From: JBBTDV01 sp038042605
Lineage (GTDB): Bacteria > Bdellovibrionota > UBA1018
Direction of reading: 5' to 3'
NCBI GenBank assembly: GCA_964358645.1
Contig: CAYHPW010000073.1
Span: 1-11,705, forward strand
Length of the DNA: 11,705 bases
Positions 1 to 5,820 of this stretch are shown here, in pieces. The notes under the pieces are model-generated. The model saw only the letters and a list, made by a program, of their open reading frames with translations, was not told where the DNA came from and did not search any database. The position numbers were made by a program, and so were the translations under genes. The number at the start of each line of letters is the position of its first letter. Position 1 is the stretch's first letter.

Positions 1-59
1 GATTGGAATTACACGATTTTTTCATGACCATAATTGTTCAACTTATTTTTTCGCCCGTC

Positions 60-290
60 CTAAGCATACTTCCTTGCGTACCCCTTCAGCACCTCGCGCA
101 TCATCCGCTGATACTTGCCGCCAGGAACCAGCTTGGCCTTGGCTTTGAAAAACTCGACAGTTTCTTTTTCTAGTTCAATCGTGACCCTTTCCATCTCGGA
201 TTTCGGCAAAAGCTCCTCAGGAGGGGGCAGAAAGTCAACCACCCGCTTTAGGTTACCAACAGGCATGTCTTTATCCGTTCTCTTTGACAT
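60..290 (-). CDS. brnA: BrnA-family antitoxin
   Basis: A 76-residue basic protein, probably the antitoxin that binds the BrnT toxin and represses its own promoter. The C-terminal half (VTIELEKETVEFF, then GGKYQRMMREVLKGY) has the pattern of BrnA/DUF4415-type ribbon-helix-helix antitoxins: a beta strand followed by two helices. The reading frame is open up to an ATG at 326. I chose the ATG at 290 because a strong Shine-Dalgarno (AAGGAAAGG) lies 6 bases before it, and because the upstream residues lie inside the toxin gene. It overlaps the 3' end of the frame-corrected toxin by about 20 bases, the usual arrangement for brnTA. The antitoxin frame itself is intact. The family call rests on sequence pattern plus the toxin next to it. 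Confidence 0.85.
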   Translation of the reverse strand: MSKRTDKDMPVGNLKRVVDFLPPPEELLPKSEMERVTIELEKETVEFFKAKAKLVPGGKYQRMMREVLKGYARKYA

Positions 291-565
291 AAAAGACCTT
301 TCCTTTTCTCCAGTATCCGGCGCCAATCAGCCGCACTCGCTTCCAGCGCATGGTAAATCGCACCGTCAGAATCTTCCCTTTGATGGCTCCGATGCAAAAA
401 ATACCGTGACTCCCTATCGCTATGGGCTGCGTCTATGGCGATCAGGCGCCATGGGTCCGCGAAAACCAGCGCAGCCATACGGAAGTCAATTCCATGTTTG
501 CGAATATTCTCACTTTCCTTCTCTTGATCCCACTCGAACTTACCAAATATGGCGGTTACGCCCAT
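271..565 (-). pseudogene. brnT: BrnT-family toxin gene, frameshifted in an A6 run
   Basis: This is the toxin partner of brnA; BrnT proteins are small RelE-fold ribonucleases. The N-terminal part (FEWDQEKESENIRKHGIDF, then VFADPWRL, then AHSDRESRYF) is classic BrnT. After RYF the open frame turns into unrelated sequence and runs on to 248. Removing one base from the six-A run at 396-401 (T6 on the coding strand) restores CIGAIKGKILTVRFTMRW and then RLIGAGYWRKGKVFYVKENG, the usual BrnT ending. The corrected product is 97 residues and stops at 271, overlapping brnA. The gene is therefore either inactivated by a homopolymer slip, phase-variable, or hit by a read error. No Shine-Dalgarno precedes the ATG at 565, and the likely promoter lies almost on top of it. 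Confidence 0.8.
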
Positions 566-569
566 GTGT

Positions 570-600
570 ATTATATTACGTATAACAATATGTATGTCAA
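570..600 (-). promoter_or_regulatory. Probable brnTA promoter with imperfect operator
   Basis: Reading the minus strand, a perfect TTGACA (595-600) precedes an AT-rich block with TATAAT (570-575, spacing 19) or TAATAT (573-578, spacing 16). Either choice places the transcript start at or next to the ATG at 565, so the toxin message may be leaderless. An imperfect inverted repeat (ATTGTTATAC / GTAATATAAT, 7 of 10 positions symmetric) overlaps the -10 region and could be the BrnA operator. Confidence 0.5.
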
Positions 601-688
601 TTGATTCGTCATCGGTGCTTGTTTCTAGTTCCCACGGTTCCGAGCACTCATTAAACTGATTTCCACTATCACCCCACTCTCTACAAAA

Positions 689-729
689 TTGAACTAATAT
701 TTTAGTTGAGTATAACTAACTTCTTAGTT
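689..729 (+). promoter_or_regulatory. blaI-type promoter with two AACTAA-N4-TTAGTT operators
   Basis: Two copies of the same inverted repeat, AACTAA-N4-TTAGTT with perfect 6-bp arms, lie at 692-707 and 714-729. Their centres are 22 bp apart, about two helical turns. They overlap a promoter with -35 TTGAAC (689-694), a 16-bp spacer and -10 TATAAC (711-716). The first operator starts within the -35 element and the second overlaps the -10. The geometry fits autorepression by the BlaI-family protein encoded just downstream, whose family binds short dyads as dimers. The half-site differs from the TACA/TGTA type of classical bla and mec operators. Confidence 0.8.
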
Positions 730-756
730 ATTATGGTCACAACAGGGAGAAATGTT

Positions 757-1152
757 GTGAAAAGGACCAAAGCTGTTTCTAAAAAAATGCTCACAGATGT
801 GGAATTAGAACTCATGAACATCCTCTGGCACTTGGGCGAAGGCTCGGTTTCTGATATTTTGGAACAGCTCCCCGCTGCACGAAGTCTTGCCTACACGTCA
901 GTATCTACCATTCTACGAATCCTTGAGCAAAAAGGCGTTTTGAAGGCTCGCATAGAAGGTCGGGGGCATATTTATGTCCCGGCGCTCAAGAAGTCGGATT
1001 ATGAGGCGAAAGCAGTCAAGCACATCGTCGAAAAGATTTTCGCTGGCACTCCCGTCGCCCTGGTTCGCCAGTTACTCGACTCAGTTGATCTTGGCAAAGA
1101 AGAGATTAAGGAACTCAAAAGCCTCATTTCTAGAACGAGAGACAAGAAATGA
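757..1152 (+). CDS. BlaI/MecI-family transcriptional repressor
   Basis: A 131-residue winged-helix repressor of the BlaI/MecI/CopY family. The core LTDVELELMNILWHLGEGSV, then a recognition-helix region TSVSTILRILEQKGVL and wing GRGHIYVP, match the family, followed by a C-terminal helical dimerisation part (SDYEAKAVKHIVEKIF). I chose GTG at 757, which has AGGGAGA at 744-750 about 7 bases upstream. The longer reading from TTG at 706 would begin inside the first operator and upstream of the probable transcript start. In this family, repression is normally relieved when an M56 sensor protease encoded downstream causes the repressor to be cleaved. Here that partner is only a stub. It overlaps this gene's stop codon (ATGA). 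Confidence 0.88.
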   Translation: MKRTKAVSKKMLTDVELELMNILWHLGEGSVSDILEQLPAARSLAYTSVSTILRILEQKGVLKARIEGRGHIYVPALKKSDYEAKAVKHIVEKIFAGTPVALVRQLLDSVDLGKEEIKELKSLISRTRDKK

Positions 1153-1339
1153 GTCCCGCCCAAGTCCTATCCACTTACCTGACGTTGAACCTACTGGTCG
1201 CGGTTGCATTCCTTGTCATGAAGGCTTTTTCGGAAATGGGAATCCACTTCGGTAAGGTGGCCAGTGGCGGGCGGTACTGCGGCTTCACTACATTGTGCTC
1301 TCTATAATTTTTGCGCTTATTGCCGTCCATCCTTTATAA
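1149..1339 (+). pseudogene. Truncated, frameshifted M56 (BlaR1/MecR1-like) membrane sensor
   Basis: An ATG overlapping the stop of the BlaI-type gene (1149-1152, ATGA) opens a hydrophobic N-terminus, MSPAQVLSTYLTLNLLVAVA, with a first membrane segment to about residue 25. The frame stops at 1305-1307. A shift between about 1253 and 1265 joins it to another frame reading WRAVLRLHYIVLSIIFALIA, a typical second membrane segment after the LRLHY motif of M56 proteins. That frame ends at 1337-1339. The cytoplasmic zinc protease domain and sensor domain are missing, and the following sequence is the 3' end of an oppositely oriented ATPase gene. The family call rests on gene order, translational overlap and membrane pattern; no catalytic motif remains. 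Confidence 0.65.
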
Positions 1340-2437
1340 GGTCTTCAGTAATTCGATAACATGAAACACCTCAACACCATTGGCTGAAATGTACTCTTTC
1401 TTTCCAGAGAGATGGACTTGTACGGCCCTGGCCGAAGGAAACCGGCTCTTAAGATAGACTAGCCCTTTTGAAATCTCGGCATCTGCGTGTTTTGCTTCTA
1501 AGAGAAGTGTCGGCTTGCCGTTTTCTAGCACGACGAAGTCGACCTCGCGGCCATATTTATCGCGAAAAAAGCGTAATTCAAGATTTCTGCCTTTGATATC
1601 CTGCTCTTGATAAATCCATTTAATCAGGTGACCCGCTACAAAATTTTCAAATCTCGGCCCAACTTCATGTACGGCGTTCCAGTCGTAGAAGAAAACCTTC
1701 CGCTCCTTCTTAATGGCCTTGATTCTTGGTGGACCAAAAGGAAGCACTCTGAAAACCGCGTAGAGTCGTTCAAGCGCATCGATCCAACGCGAAAGAGTCT
1801 TGTGAGCGATCTGCAAATCTTCATGGAGCGCATTGATCGATAGCGTCCCTCCAACCGTTTCAGGCAGACGGTTGAACAAGATCTCCATGGTCCCGAGATC
1901 AACGATTTGTTCGTTGGTCGCCACCTCCTGGCGAATGATGCGTTCGCGATAGGAGCGTGACCATCGGTTACATTTGGCCTTTGACTGAGCCAAGAAGGGC
2001 TCAGGAAATCCAGATAACTCAAAGAGATGAAGAGCGTCGACCTGAGTTTTCATTCCGAGTTCGCGAAAAGAAAGCGGCATCAGCCTTAGAAAATGATACC
2101 GGCCTTGAAGGCTGTCGCCCCCCTTTCGAAGAATGTCTAGCCGGGCGCTCCCGGTCACCAGTATTTTCTGGCTGTTGCCAAACTGGTCGTATAATCCCTT
2201 CAGATAATTCCGCCATCCGCGGAATTTATGAATCTCGTCGAATATCCAAAGAGAGCAACGCTTATAGTTTCGATCCAAAATTCGTGTGCGATCCGAGTCA
2301 ATATCCCAGTTCATGTAATCGGCATGGGGATCGAGGGATTTCACTAGTGTGGTCTTTCCGACCTGCCTCGGTCCAGCTAGAAATACCATTTTCTCTTTGA
2401 GGTCCTCAACTACTTGGACAGTCAGCGCTCGCTTCAT
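1334..2437 (-). CDS. AAA+ ATPase with DUF4143-type C-terminus (COG1373-like)
   Basis: A 367-residue ATPase, full length for its family. Walker A is GPRQVGKTT (residues 22-30), Walker B LWIFDEIHK (63-71), and a sensor-like TGSARLD follows at 95-101. The middle region (LSINALHEDLQIAHKTLSRW) looks like the winged helix that opens the DUF4143 domain. The C-terminus has a restriction-nuclease-like core: D300 in REVDFVV, then E314 and K316 in LLLEAKHAD. The cellular role of this large family is not established; DNA binding or DNA processing is an inference from the fold. The start ATG lies inside a 19-bp palindrome. The gene ends at the breakpoint of the M56 stub, suggesting that it arrived by insertion or that a deletion joined the two. 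A second ATPase with the same architecture diverges from it. Confidence 0.85.
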   Translation of the reverse strand: MKRALTVQVVEDLKEKMVFLAGPRQVGKTTLVKSLDPHADYMNWDIDSDRTRILDRNYKRCSLWIFDEIHKFRGWRNYLKGLYDQFGNSQKILVTGSARLDILRKGGDSLQGRYHFLRLMPLSFRELGMKTQVDALHLFELSGFPEPFLAQSKAKCNRWSRSYRERIIRQEVATNEQIVDLGTMEILFNRLPETVGGTLSINALHEDLQIAHKTLSRWIDALERLYAVFRVLPFGPPRIKAIKKERKVFFYDWNAVHEVGPRFENFVAGHLIKWIYQEQDIKGRNLELRFFRDKYGREVDFVVLENGKPTLLLEAKHADAEISKGLVYLKSRFPSARAVQVHLSGKKEYISANGVEVFHVIELLKTL

Positions 2438-2453
2438 ACCCTATGAGGGTATG
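2435..2453 (-). promoter_or_regulatory. 19-bp palindrome over the ATPase start codon
   Basis: CATACCCT and AGGGTATG form perfect 8-bp arms around a 3-base centre. The outer bases include the ATG of the minus-strand ATPase. A CATAAT hexamer at 2459-2464 (minus strand) could be the -10, giving a leader of about 15 bases that is almost entirely the dyad. The half-site AGGG would also act as Shine-Dalgarno. An operator or an RNA hairpin controlling initiation are both possible. Confidence 0.65.
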
Positions 2454-2718
2454 AGAAAATTATGACCGGTGTCACAATCAGTCGAGGAAATTAGGTGGTA
2501 CACAATGGTGGAAATTCGGCAATAGGACGGAAGGGCGTCATGGTAATTGGTGAACAGCACTTTCCCAAATGAAAACATAGGGCGGTATGATGATGTACCT
2601 TAGGGAGATGTTTACCTTCCTATCTCTGCAACTACCAGGAACGTCCTGAAGTGTTGGTCATCATATTTTTCCTACGTTTCCAGGCCCTGTTTCTTAATAA
2701 ATTATCCACCCCGATGTG
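2454..2718. other. Intergenic spacer between divergent ATPase genes
   Basis: About 265 bases without a supported gene. Frames on both strands are broken by stops. No continuation of the M56 gene was found here. Only short, weak dyads are visible. The spacer is flanked by the 19-bp palindrome on the left and a 22-bp palindrome on the right. Confidence 0.6.
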
Positions 2719-2740
2719 GTTGATTATCATGATAATCAAC
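2719..2740 (+). promoter_or_regulatory. 22-bp perfect palindrome upstream of second ATPase
   Basis: The left arm GTTGATTATCA is exactly complementary to the right arm TGATAATCAAC, with no central spacer. It contains two adjacent TGATNATCA sites, each itself a dyad, as for two side-by-side dimers. It ends 34 bases before the ATG at 2775, and a GATAAT at 2731-2736 inside it could serve as -10. It is most likely an operator. It resembles iron-box sequence loosely but lacks the 7-1-7 Fur symmetry. Confidence 0.7.
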
Positions 2741-2774
2741 TGGACTACGGAGGAATTTAGGTTATCCTGGTTTC

Positions 2775-3917
2775 ATGTCATTTCAACGACATCTTAACTT
2801 GCAAGCGGCCTTAAGGGATAAGTCACATTTTTTGTTTGGGCCACGTGGTGTTGGAAAAACGACGCTGATTCGCGAGACCCTTTTGAATAAGTGTCAGTTT
2901 ATTTCACTTTTGAGGTCACAGGAGCGTATGCGTCTTTTGGAAGATCCATCTTACCTTAGGAAAATGCTTATCCCTGGTCAAAAAAGCGTGGTGATCGACG
3001 AAATTCAAAAAATTCCGGGCTTGCTCGATGAAATACAGGATTTGATCGAAGAAGAGAAAATTAAATTCTTGCTGACTGGCAGCAGTGCGAGAAAGCTAAA
3101 ACGACATTCTGCTAACCTACTAGGCGGGCGCGCTAGAGTGCTAGAAATGTTTGGAATCACACATGCCGAATCACAGAAGATCCCACTAGAGCGGAAACTC
3201 CAGTTCGGATCACTGCCAGCCGTTATATTAAGCAAAGATCCTTGGGAAGACCTGAAGGCTTATACGGATACTTACCTAAAAGAGGAAATCGAAGAAGAAG
3301 CGGCCGTCCGAAATTTAGGCCAGTTCTTGCGATTCTTAAGGGTGGCGGCTTTACAATCTGGTCAGCTTTTGAATTACGCCGCAGTCTCCAGTGACTCCGG
3401 AGTATCAGAAACAACGGTTCGCTCTTACTTCGAAATCTTAAGTGACACGTTGATCGGAACCGCACTCGAACCATGGCGCGAGTCCAAAAAACGCAAAGCC
3501 ATTCAAACGGTTAAATTTTTCCTTTTTGACCCAGGTGTTCAAGCAGCGATAATTGACAGGAAAACGCTAGATAGAAACAGTTCTGAATTCGGAATCGCGC
3601 TTGAGCATTGGATCCTGCATGAGTTGAGATCTTATCGAAGTTACAGGCGGACACACTGGCCTATCACATTTTGGCGTTCCACGGCGCACCATGAAGTTGA
3701 TTTCTGCCTTGGCGACCGCGTGGCAATTGAAGTGAAGAGCACAAGCCGACTCACCGAGCGCCACTTCCATGGGTTAATGGCATTGAAAGAAGAGAAGGTA
3801 TTTAAACGCTATTTAATGGTGTCATTCGACCAGAAAACCACCCGATGGGACCGATGGGTTGAGTGCATGCACGTGGAAAATTTCCTATTGGCACTTTCAC
3901 GAGGAGAGTTTGACTGA
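2775..3917 (+). CDS. AAA+ ATPase with DUF4143-type C-terminus, second copy
   Basis: A 380-residue ATPase with the same layout as the divergent neighbour but low sequence identity by eye. Walker A is GPRGVGKTT (residues 22-30), Walker B SVVIDEIQK (71-79), sensor-like TGSSARKL (101-108). A winged-helix-like stretch follows (LNYAAVSSDSGVSETTVRSY). The C-terminal nuclease-like core has D309 in HHEVDF, then E319 and K321 in IEVKST. The ATG at 2775 has no good Shine-Dalgarno; a GGAGG lies about 20 bases upstream, too far for normal use. No earlier in-frame start was seen between that GGAGG and the ATG. The 22-bp palindrome 34 bases upstream suggests tight, probably autogenous control. Function is unknown beyond ATP hydrolysis and possible DNA contact. 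Confidence 0.85.
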   Translation: MSFQRHLNLQAALRDKSHFLFGPRGVGKTTLIRETLLNKCQFISLLRSQERMRLLEDPSYLRKMLIPGQKSVVIDEIQKIPGLLDEIQDLIEEEKIKFLLTGSSARKLKRHSANLLGGRARVLEMFGITHAESQKIPLERKLQFGSLPAVILSKDPWEDLKAYTDTYLKEEIEEEAAVRNLGQFLRFLRVAALQSGQLLNYAAVSSDSGVSETTVRSYFEILSDTLIGTALEPWRESKKRKAIQTVKFFLFDPGVQAAIIDRKTLDRNSSEFGIALEHWILHELRSYRSYRRTHWPITFWRSTAHHEVDFCLGDRVAIEVKSTSRLTERHFHGLMALKEEKVFKRYLMVSFDQKTTRWDRWVECMHVENFLLALSRGEFD

Positions 3918-3968
3918 GTTTGCCGAAAGCTCAATGAAAGCCAGCCAACTCTACTGCTTTTTCAAATA

Positions 3969-4004
3969 CCCCCGATTGCCTGATTTTAGCGCGGCAACAG
4001 GGGG
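3969..4004. terminator. Inverted repeat between convergent genes
   Basis: CCCCC-GA-TTGCC (3969-3980) and GGCAA-CA-GGGGG (3993-4004) pair at 10 of 12 positions around a 12-base loop. It sits between the stop of the plus-strand ATPase and the stop of the minus-strand STAS-like gene, where a bidirectional terminator would be expected. Neither side has a clear U-run, so intrinsic termination is uncertain. Confidence 0.45.
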
Positions 4005-4037
4005 CCCTAACGAAGGGGTGGAAGCTATAACAATCCT

Positions 4038-4301
4038 TCATTTTGAAAGAATTTTTAGAGATTCGATCACCGATACATTTTTGCTGGGGAGACAAATCAC
4101 TCGTGAATGACCATACTCTTCCTCCAATACTGCCAGGACTTCACCAAGCCATGATGGTCCGACAGAAAGAACACCTTCGAAGTCGAGTTTAATTTTCTCA
4201 CCTTTTTTGGGGCGTTGATAGGCTCTTATCACCAATGCCGCCTCTCGGCCGGCCTGGCGTGACGTTAGGATTTCACCAAATTTTTCCAATCTAATTTTCA
4301 T
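4038..4301 (-). CDS. STAS-like protein, DUF4325 type
   Basis: An 87-residue protein with the DUF4325 signature: KFGEILTSRQAGREAA (residues 7-22), then the strand and helix KIKLDFEGVLSVGPSWLGEVL (36-56 region). DUF4325 is described as STAS-like, the fold of anti-anti-sigma factors such as SpoIIAA. S50 in GPSWLGE lies where those proteins carry the phosphorylated serine (a structural guess). The ATG at 4301 overlaps the upstream stop (ATGA), which implies translational coupling. The frame is open to 4373 but that extension lies inside the upstream gene and has no start signal. The role inferred from context is partner or regulator of the GHKL ATPase encoded before it. Confidence 0.8.
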   Translation of the reverse strand: MKIRLEKFGEILTSRQAGREAALVIRAYQRPKKGEKIKLDFEGVLSVGPSWLGEVLAVLEEEYGHSRVICLPSKNVSVIESLKILSK

Positions 4302-5074
4302 TTCAGCCCCCATACCAAGAGCGTTGCAGTGCCTTTGAGTTTGCCTAGGTCTTTTTTTAGAATTTTGTCGCAACTCCCTCCTTGGTCACCAAAGCAAATA
4401 CGTCCTGCACCAGAAACACAAGCCAGACCGCGGCCATTCTCAATCACGATCGCCTTTTTAACATATTTTAGGCCGTTCCCCCTTTGTTCTGGGGCTCGTC
4501 CCGAGACAAACTTCTCAAAGGCGATTTCAATCGCCGCCTGGCCATTCGAAATTCCGGCGTTCATCTTGGCTAACGAATTAAAAATACCTTGTCCACGATC
4601 GGCTATGATGACCCAAAGGAGATTTCTAGTGACTTGGATTTCATACCAACATCCCGGAACATCTCGCCACTGGCCCAGATTATGATCAAAAGAGTTATTG
4701 CCGATTTCTCCCACCACAGAAATCAGAAGAGGAAGATCCTCGGTGGGCAGCCCTTGCTTCACCAAAGTTCGGAGTGAACTCAAACGAGCCGTAAAGACGT
4801 CGCGTGTTTCGCACACATGACTCGCCGGATTTTTGGATAGACGAGCCGCAGATAGCCATTCAAATGCTTTCGAAAAATCAGGCATTCCCGCTAAAGCGTA
4901 AAATGTGGCGGGAGGACTTCCTCTGGACTCCAAAACTCCATCGGATACCAGTGCCCTGAGTTGGCGATGTACGGCCTGTGAAGATATACCGAGCAAGCGC
5001 GTAAGGTCAACTGGCCGAGCGGGGCCATTTGTCTCTATGATTTGAATCAGCCTGATTTTGGTGTCTGTTTTCAT
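4298..5074 (-). CDS. Winged-helix + GHKL (HATPase_c) fusion protein
   Basis: A 258-residue two-domain protein. Residues 1-62 form a winged helix-turn-helix (PVDLTRLLGISSQAVHRQLR, then a wing ending ATFYAL). A linker leads to a GHKL ATPase domain of the RsbW/SpoIIAB size class. Its motifs are the N box VGEIGNNSFDHN (E123, N126, N127), G1 box ADRGQGI (D159, G161, G163), G2 box RGNGLKYV (199-204) and a final GTATLLV (248-254). All nucleotide-binding motifs look intact. There is no histidine phosphoacceptor or membrane segment, so it is not a typical sensor kinase. It is the first gene of an operon with a STAS-like protein, recalling partner switching, but here the ATPase is fused to its own DNA-binding domain. 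The start ATG at 5074 lies at the edge of a large operator, and no Shine-Dalgarno is visible. Confidence 0.85.
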   Translation of the reverse strand: MKTDTKIRLIQIIETNGPARPVDLTRLLGISSQAVHRQLRALVSDGVLESRGSPPATFYALAGMPDFSKAFEWLSAARLSKNPASHVCETRDVFTARLSSLRTLVKQGLPTEDLPLLISVVGEIGNNSFDHNLGQWRDVPGCWYEIQVTRNLLWVIIADRGQGIFNSLAKMNAGISNGQAAIEIAFEKFVSGRAPEQRGNGLKYVKKAIVIENGRGLACVSGAGRICFGDQGGSCDKILKKDLGKLKGTATLLVWGLK

Positions 5075-5109
5075 AGTTTATTTATAGTTTACTATAAATC
5101 ATAAACTAT
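5073..5109 (-). promoter_or_regulatory. Nested operator/promoter of the GHKL-STAS operon
   Basis: Outer arms ATAGTTTAT (5073-5081) and ATAAACTAT (5101-5109) enclose inner arms ATTTATAGT (5080-5088) and ACTATAAAT (5091-5099), all perfect. The octamer ATAGTTTA occurs at 5073 and 5084, 11 bp apart, and inverted at 5102-5109. On the minus strand a TATAGT (5091-5096) could be the -10, so the transcript would start about 10 bases before the ATG. This is most likely the autoregulatory site of the N-terminal winged helix. Confidence 0.75.
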
Positions 5110-5367
5110 ATCAACGGCAACTGTGTTGGTGGGGTTATAATTCTATTTTGTCATTGCTCAGACAAAACAATGGGTAGCTCGAATCGCCAGACAAGATGTA
5201 TCTGCCAGAAATTTTTTTGATGAACTGAAGATGGCGTAAAACCCTACATATCATCTACTATACTTTTAAGCGTGCTCTTAAGAATTAGAGACTCAAAGGA
5301 AGAAGAGCTCCATTCATTTTGCCTGGATTTTTTAAAGTTTAACAAACACTCCGCGCGCGCATCGATA
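5110..5367. other. Intergenic region with inverted repeat and short open remnant
   Basis: No supported gene. TTTTGTC (5146-5152) and GACAAAA (5161-5167) form a 7-bp stem with an 8-base loop. A plus-strand frame open from 5141 to 5239 encodes WVARIARQDVSARNFFDELK near its end and looks protein-like, but it has no start codon. It may be the 3' scrap of a lost gene. A CG dinucleotide run lies at about 5352-5360. Confidence 0.4.
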
Positions 5368-5377
5368 ATGCTCAAAT

Positions 5378-5614
5378 CTATTCGAGCATGAAGATCATGC
5401 TTACGTCGATATGCGTCCCCAGTAATTCGCTCTCTTCCTCCTGCTGTGTATTTCTCGCGCCAAAGATATACTGATCCAGTGAAACATTATTGGCCACGCT
5501 GAGCTCAGAAGCTGAGAACTTGCCCGTGAATCCGAGCCAAATCAGCTGCTCAATTTCATTCCGATACCACCGGCTTTCATTGCGACGTTTTACGTAAATT
5601 AAATTTTCAGACAT
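5378..5614 (-). CDS. Small hypothetical protein, 78 aa
   Basis: Not recognised. A 78-residue soluble protein beginning MSENLIYVKRRNESRWYRNE, with a mixed charged N-terminus and an amphipathic middle (IEQLIWLGFTGKFSASELSV) that could form helices. The C-terminus is acidic (QQEEESELLG). The ATG at 5614 has a weak AGG about 6 bases upstream, and a GC-rich hairpin (5623-5643) sits immediately before it and would cover the Shine-Dalgarno region. An inverted repeat ATGCTC/GAGCAT (5368-5389) overlaps the stop codon but has no U-run. Codon use and isolation leave some doubt that it is a real gene. Confidence 0.45.
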   Translation of the reverse strand: MSENLIYVKRRNESRWYRNEIEQLIWLGFTGKFSASELSVANNVSLDQYIFGARNTQQEEESELLGTHIDVSMIFMLE

Positions 5615-5621
5615 AATGCCT

Positions 5622-5648
5622 GCACCCGGCAGTTACTCGGGTGTTTTT
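5622..5648 (+). terminator. Rho-independent-like hairpin with T5 run
   Basis: CACCCG (5623-5628) and CGGGTG (5638-5643) form a stem with a 9-base loop followed by TTTTT (5644-5648) on the plus strand. It has terminator form, but no plus-strand gene ends just before it. It would block transcripts entering the lipoprotein gene from the left. On the minus strand the same hairpin lies in the leader of the 78-aa gene. Confidence 0.55.
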
Positions 5649-5820
5649 ATGATCACTGTGATTTACTCAAGAGTACCATTGTATTCGGCCGAATTCCACG
5701 GTAGTGCAATAAAAGTTGAGATTCTTTTCGAAACAAGTTTTTTTTGGCCAAGCACAATAAACACGTCACTGCTAGCTGTTGGGAAGAATTCGATATACCC
5801 TGAAAAAAGCCACATAAAGT

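Noticed and set aside
706..756. Upstream extension of the BlaI-type gene from TTG
   Set aside because: It would start within the operator and upstream of the likely transcript start; GTG at 757 has a good ribosome site.
1636..2400. Long overlapping frames on both strands inside the first ATPase gene
   Set aside because: Shadows of the ATPase coding frame; their products have no domain pattern.
2719..2740. Palindrome considered as a Fur box
   Set aside because: The symmetry is gapless (11+11) and the core TGATNATCA does not give the 7-1-7 pattern. No iron gene is nearby.
5664..5676. ACTCAAGAGTACC, also present at 9916-9928, considered as a dispersed repeat or attachment site
   Set aside because: A shared 13-mer is about what chance gives in a window of this size, and the flanks match poorly.
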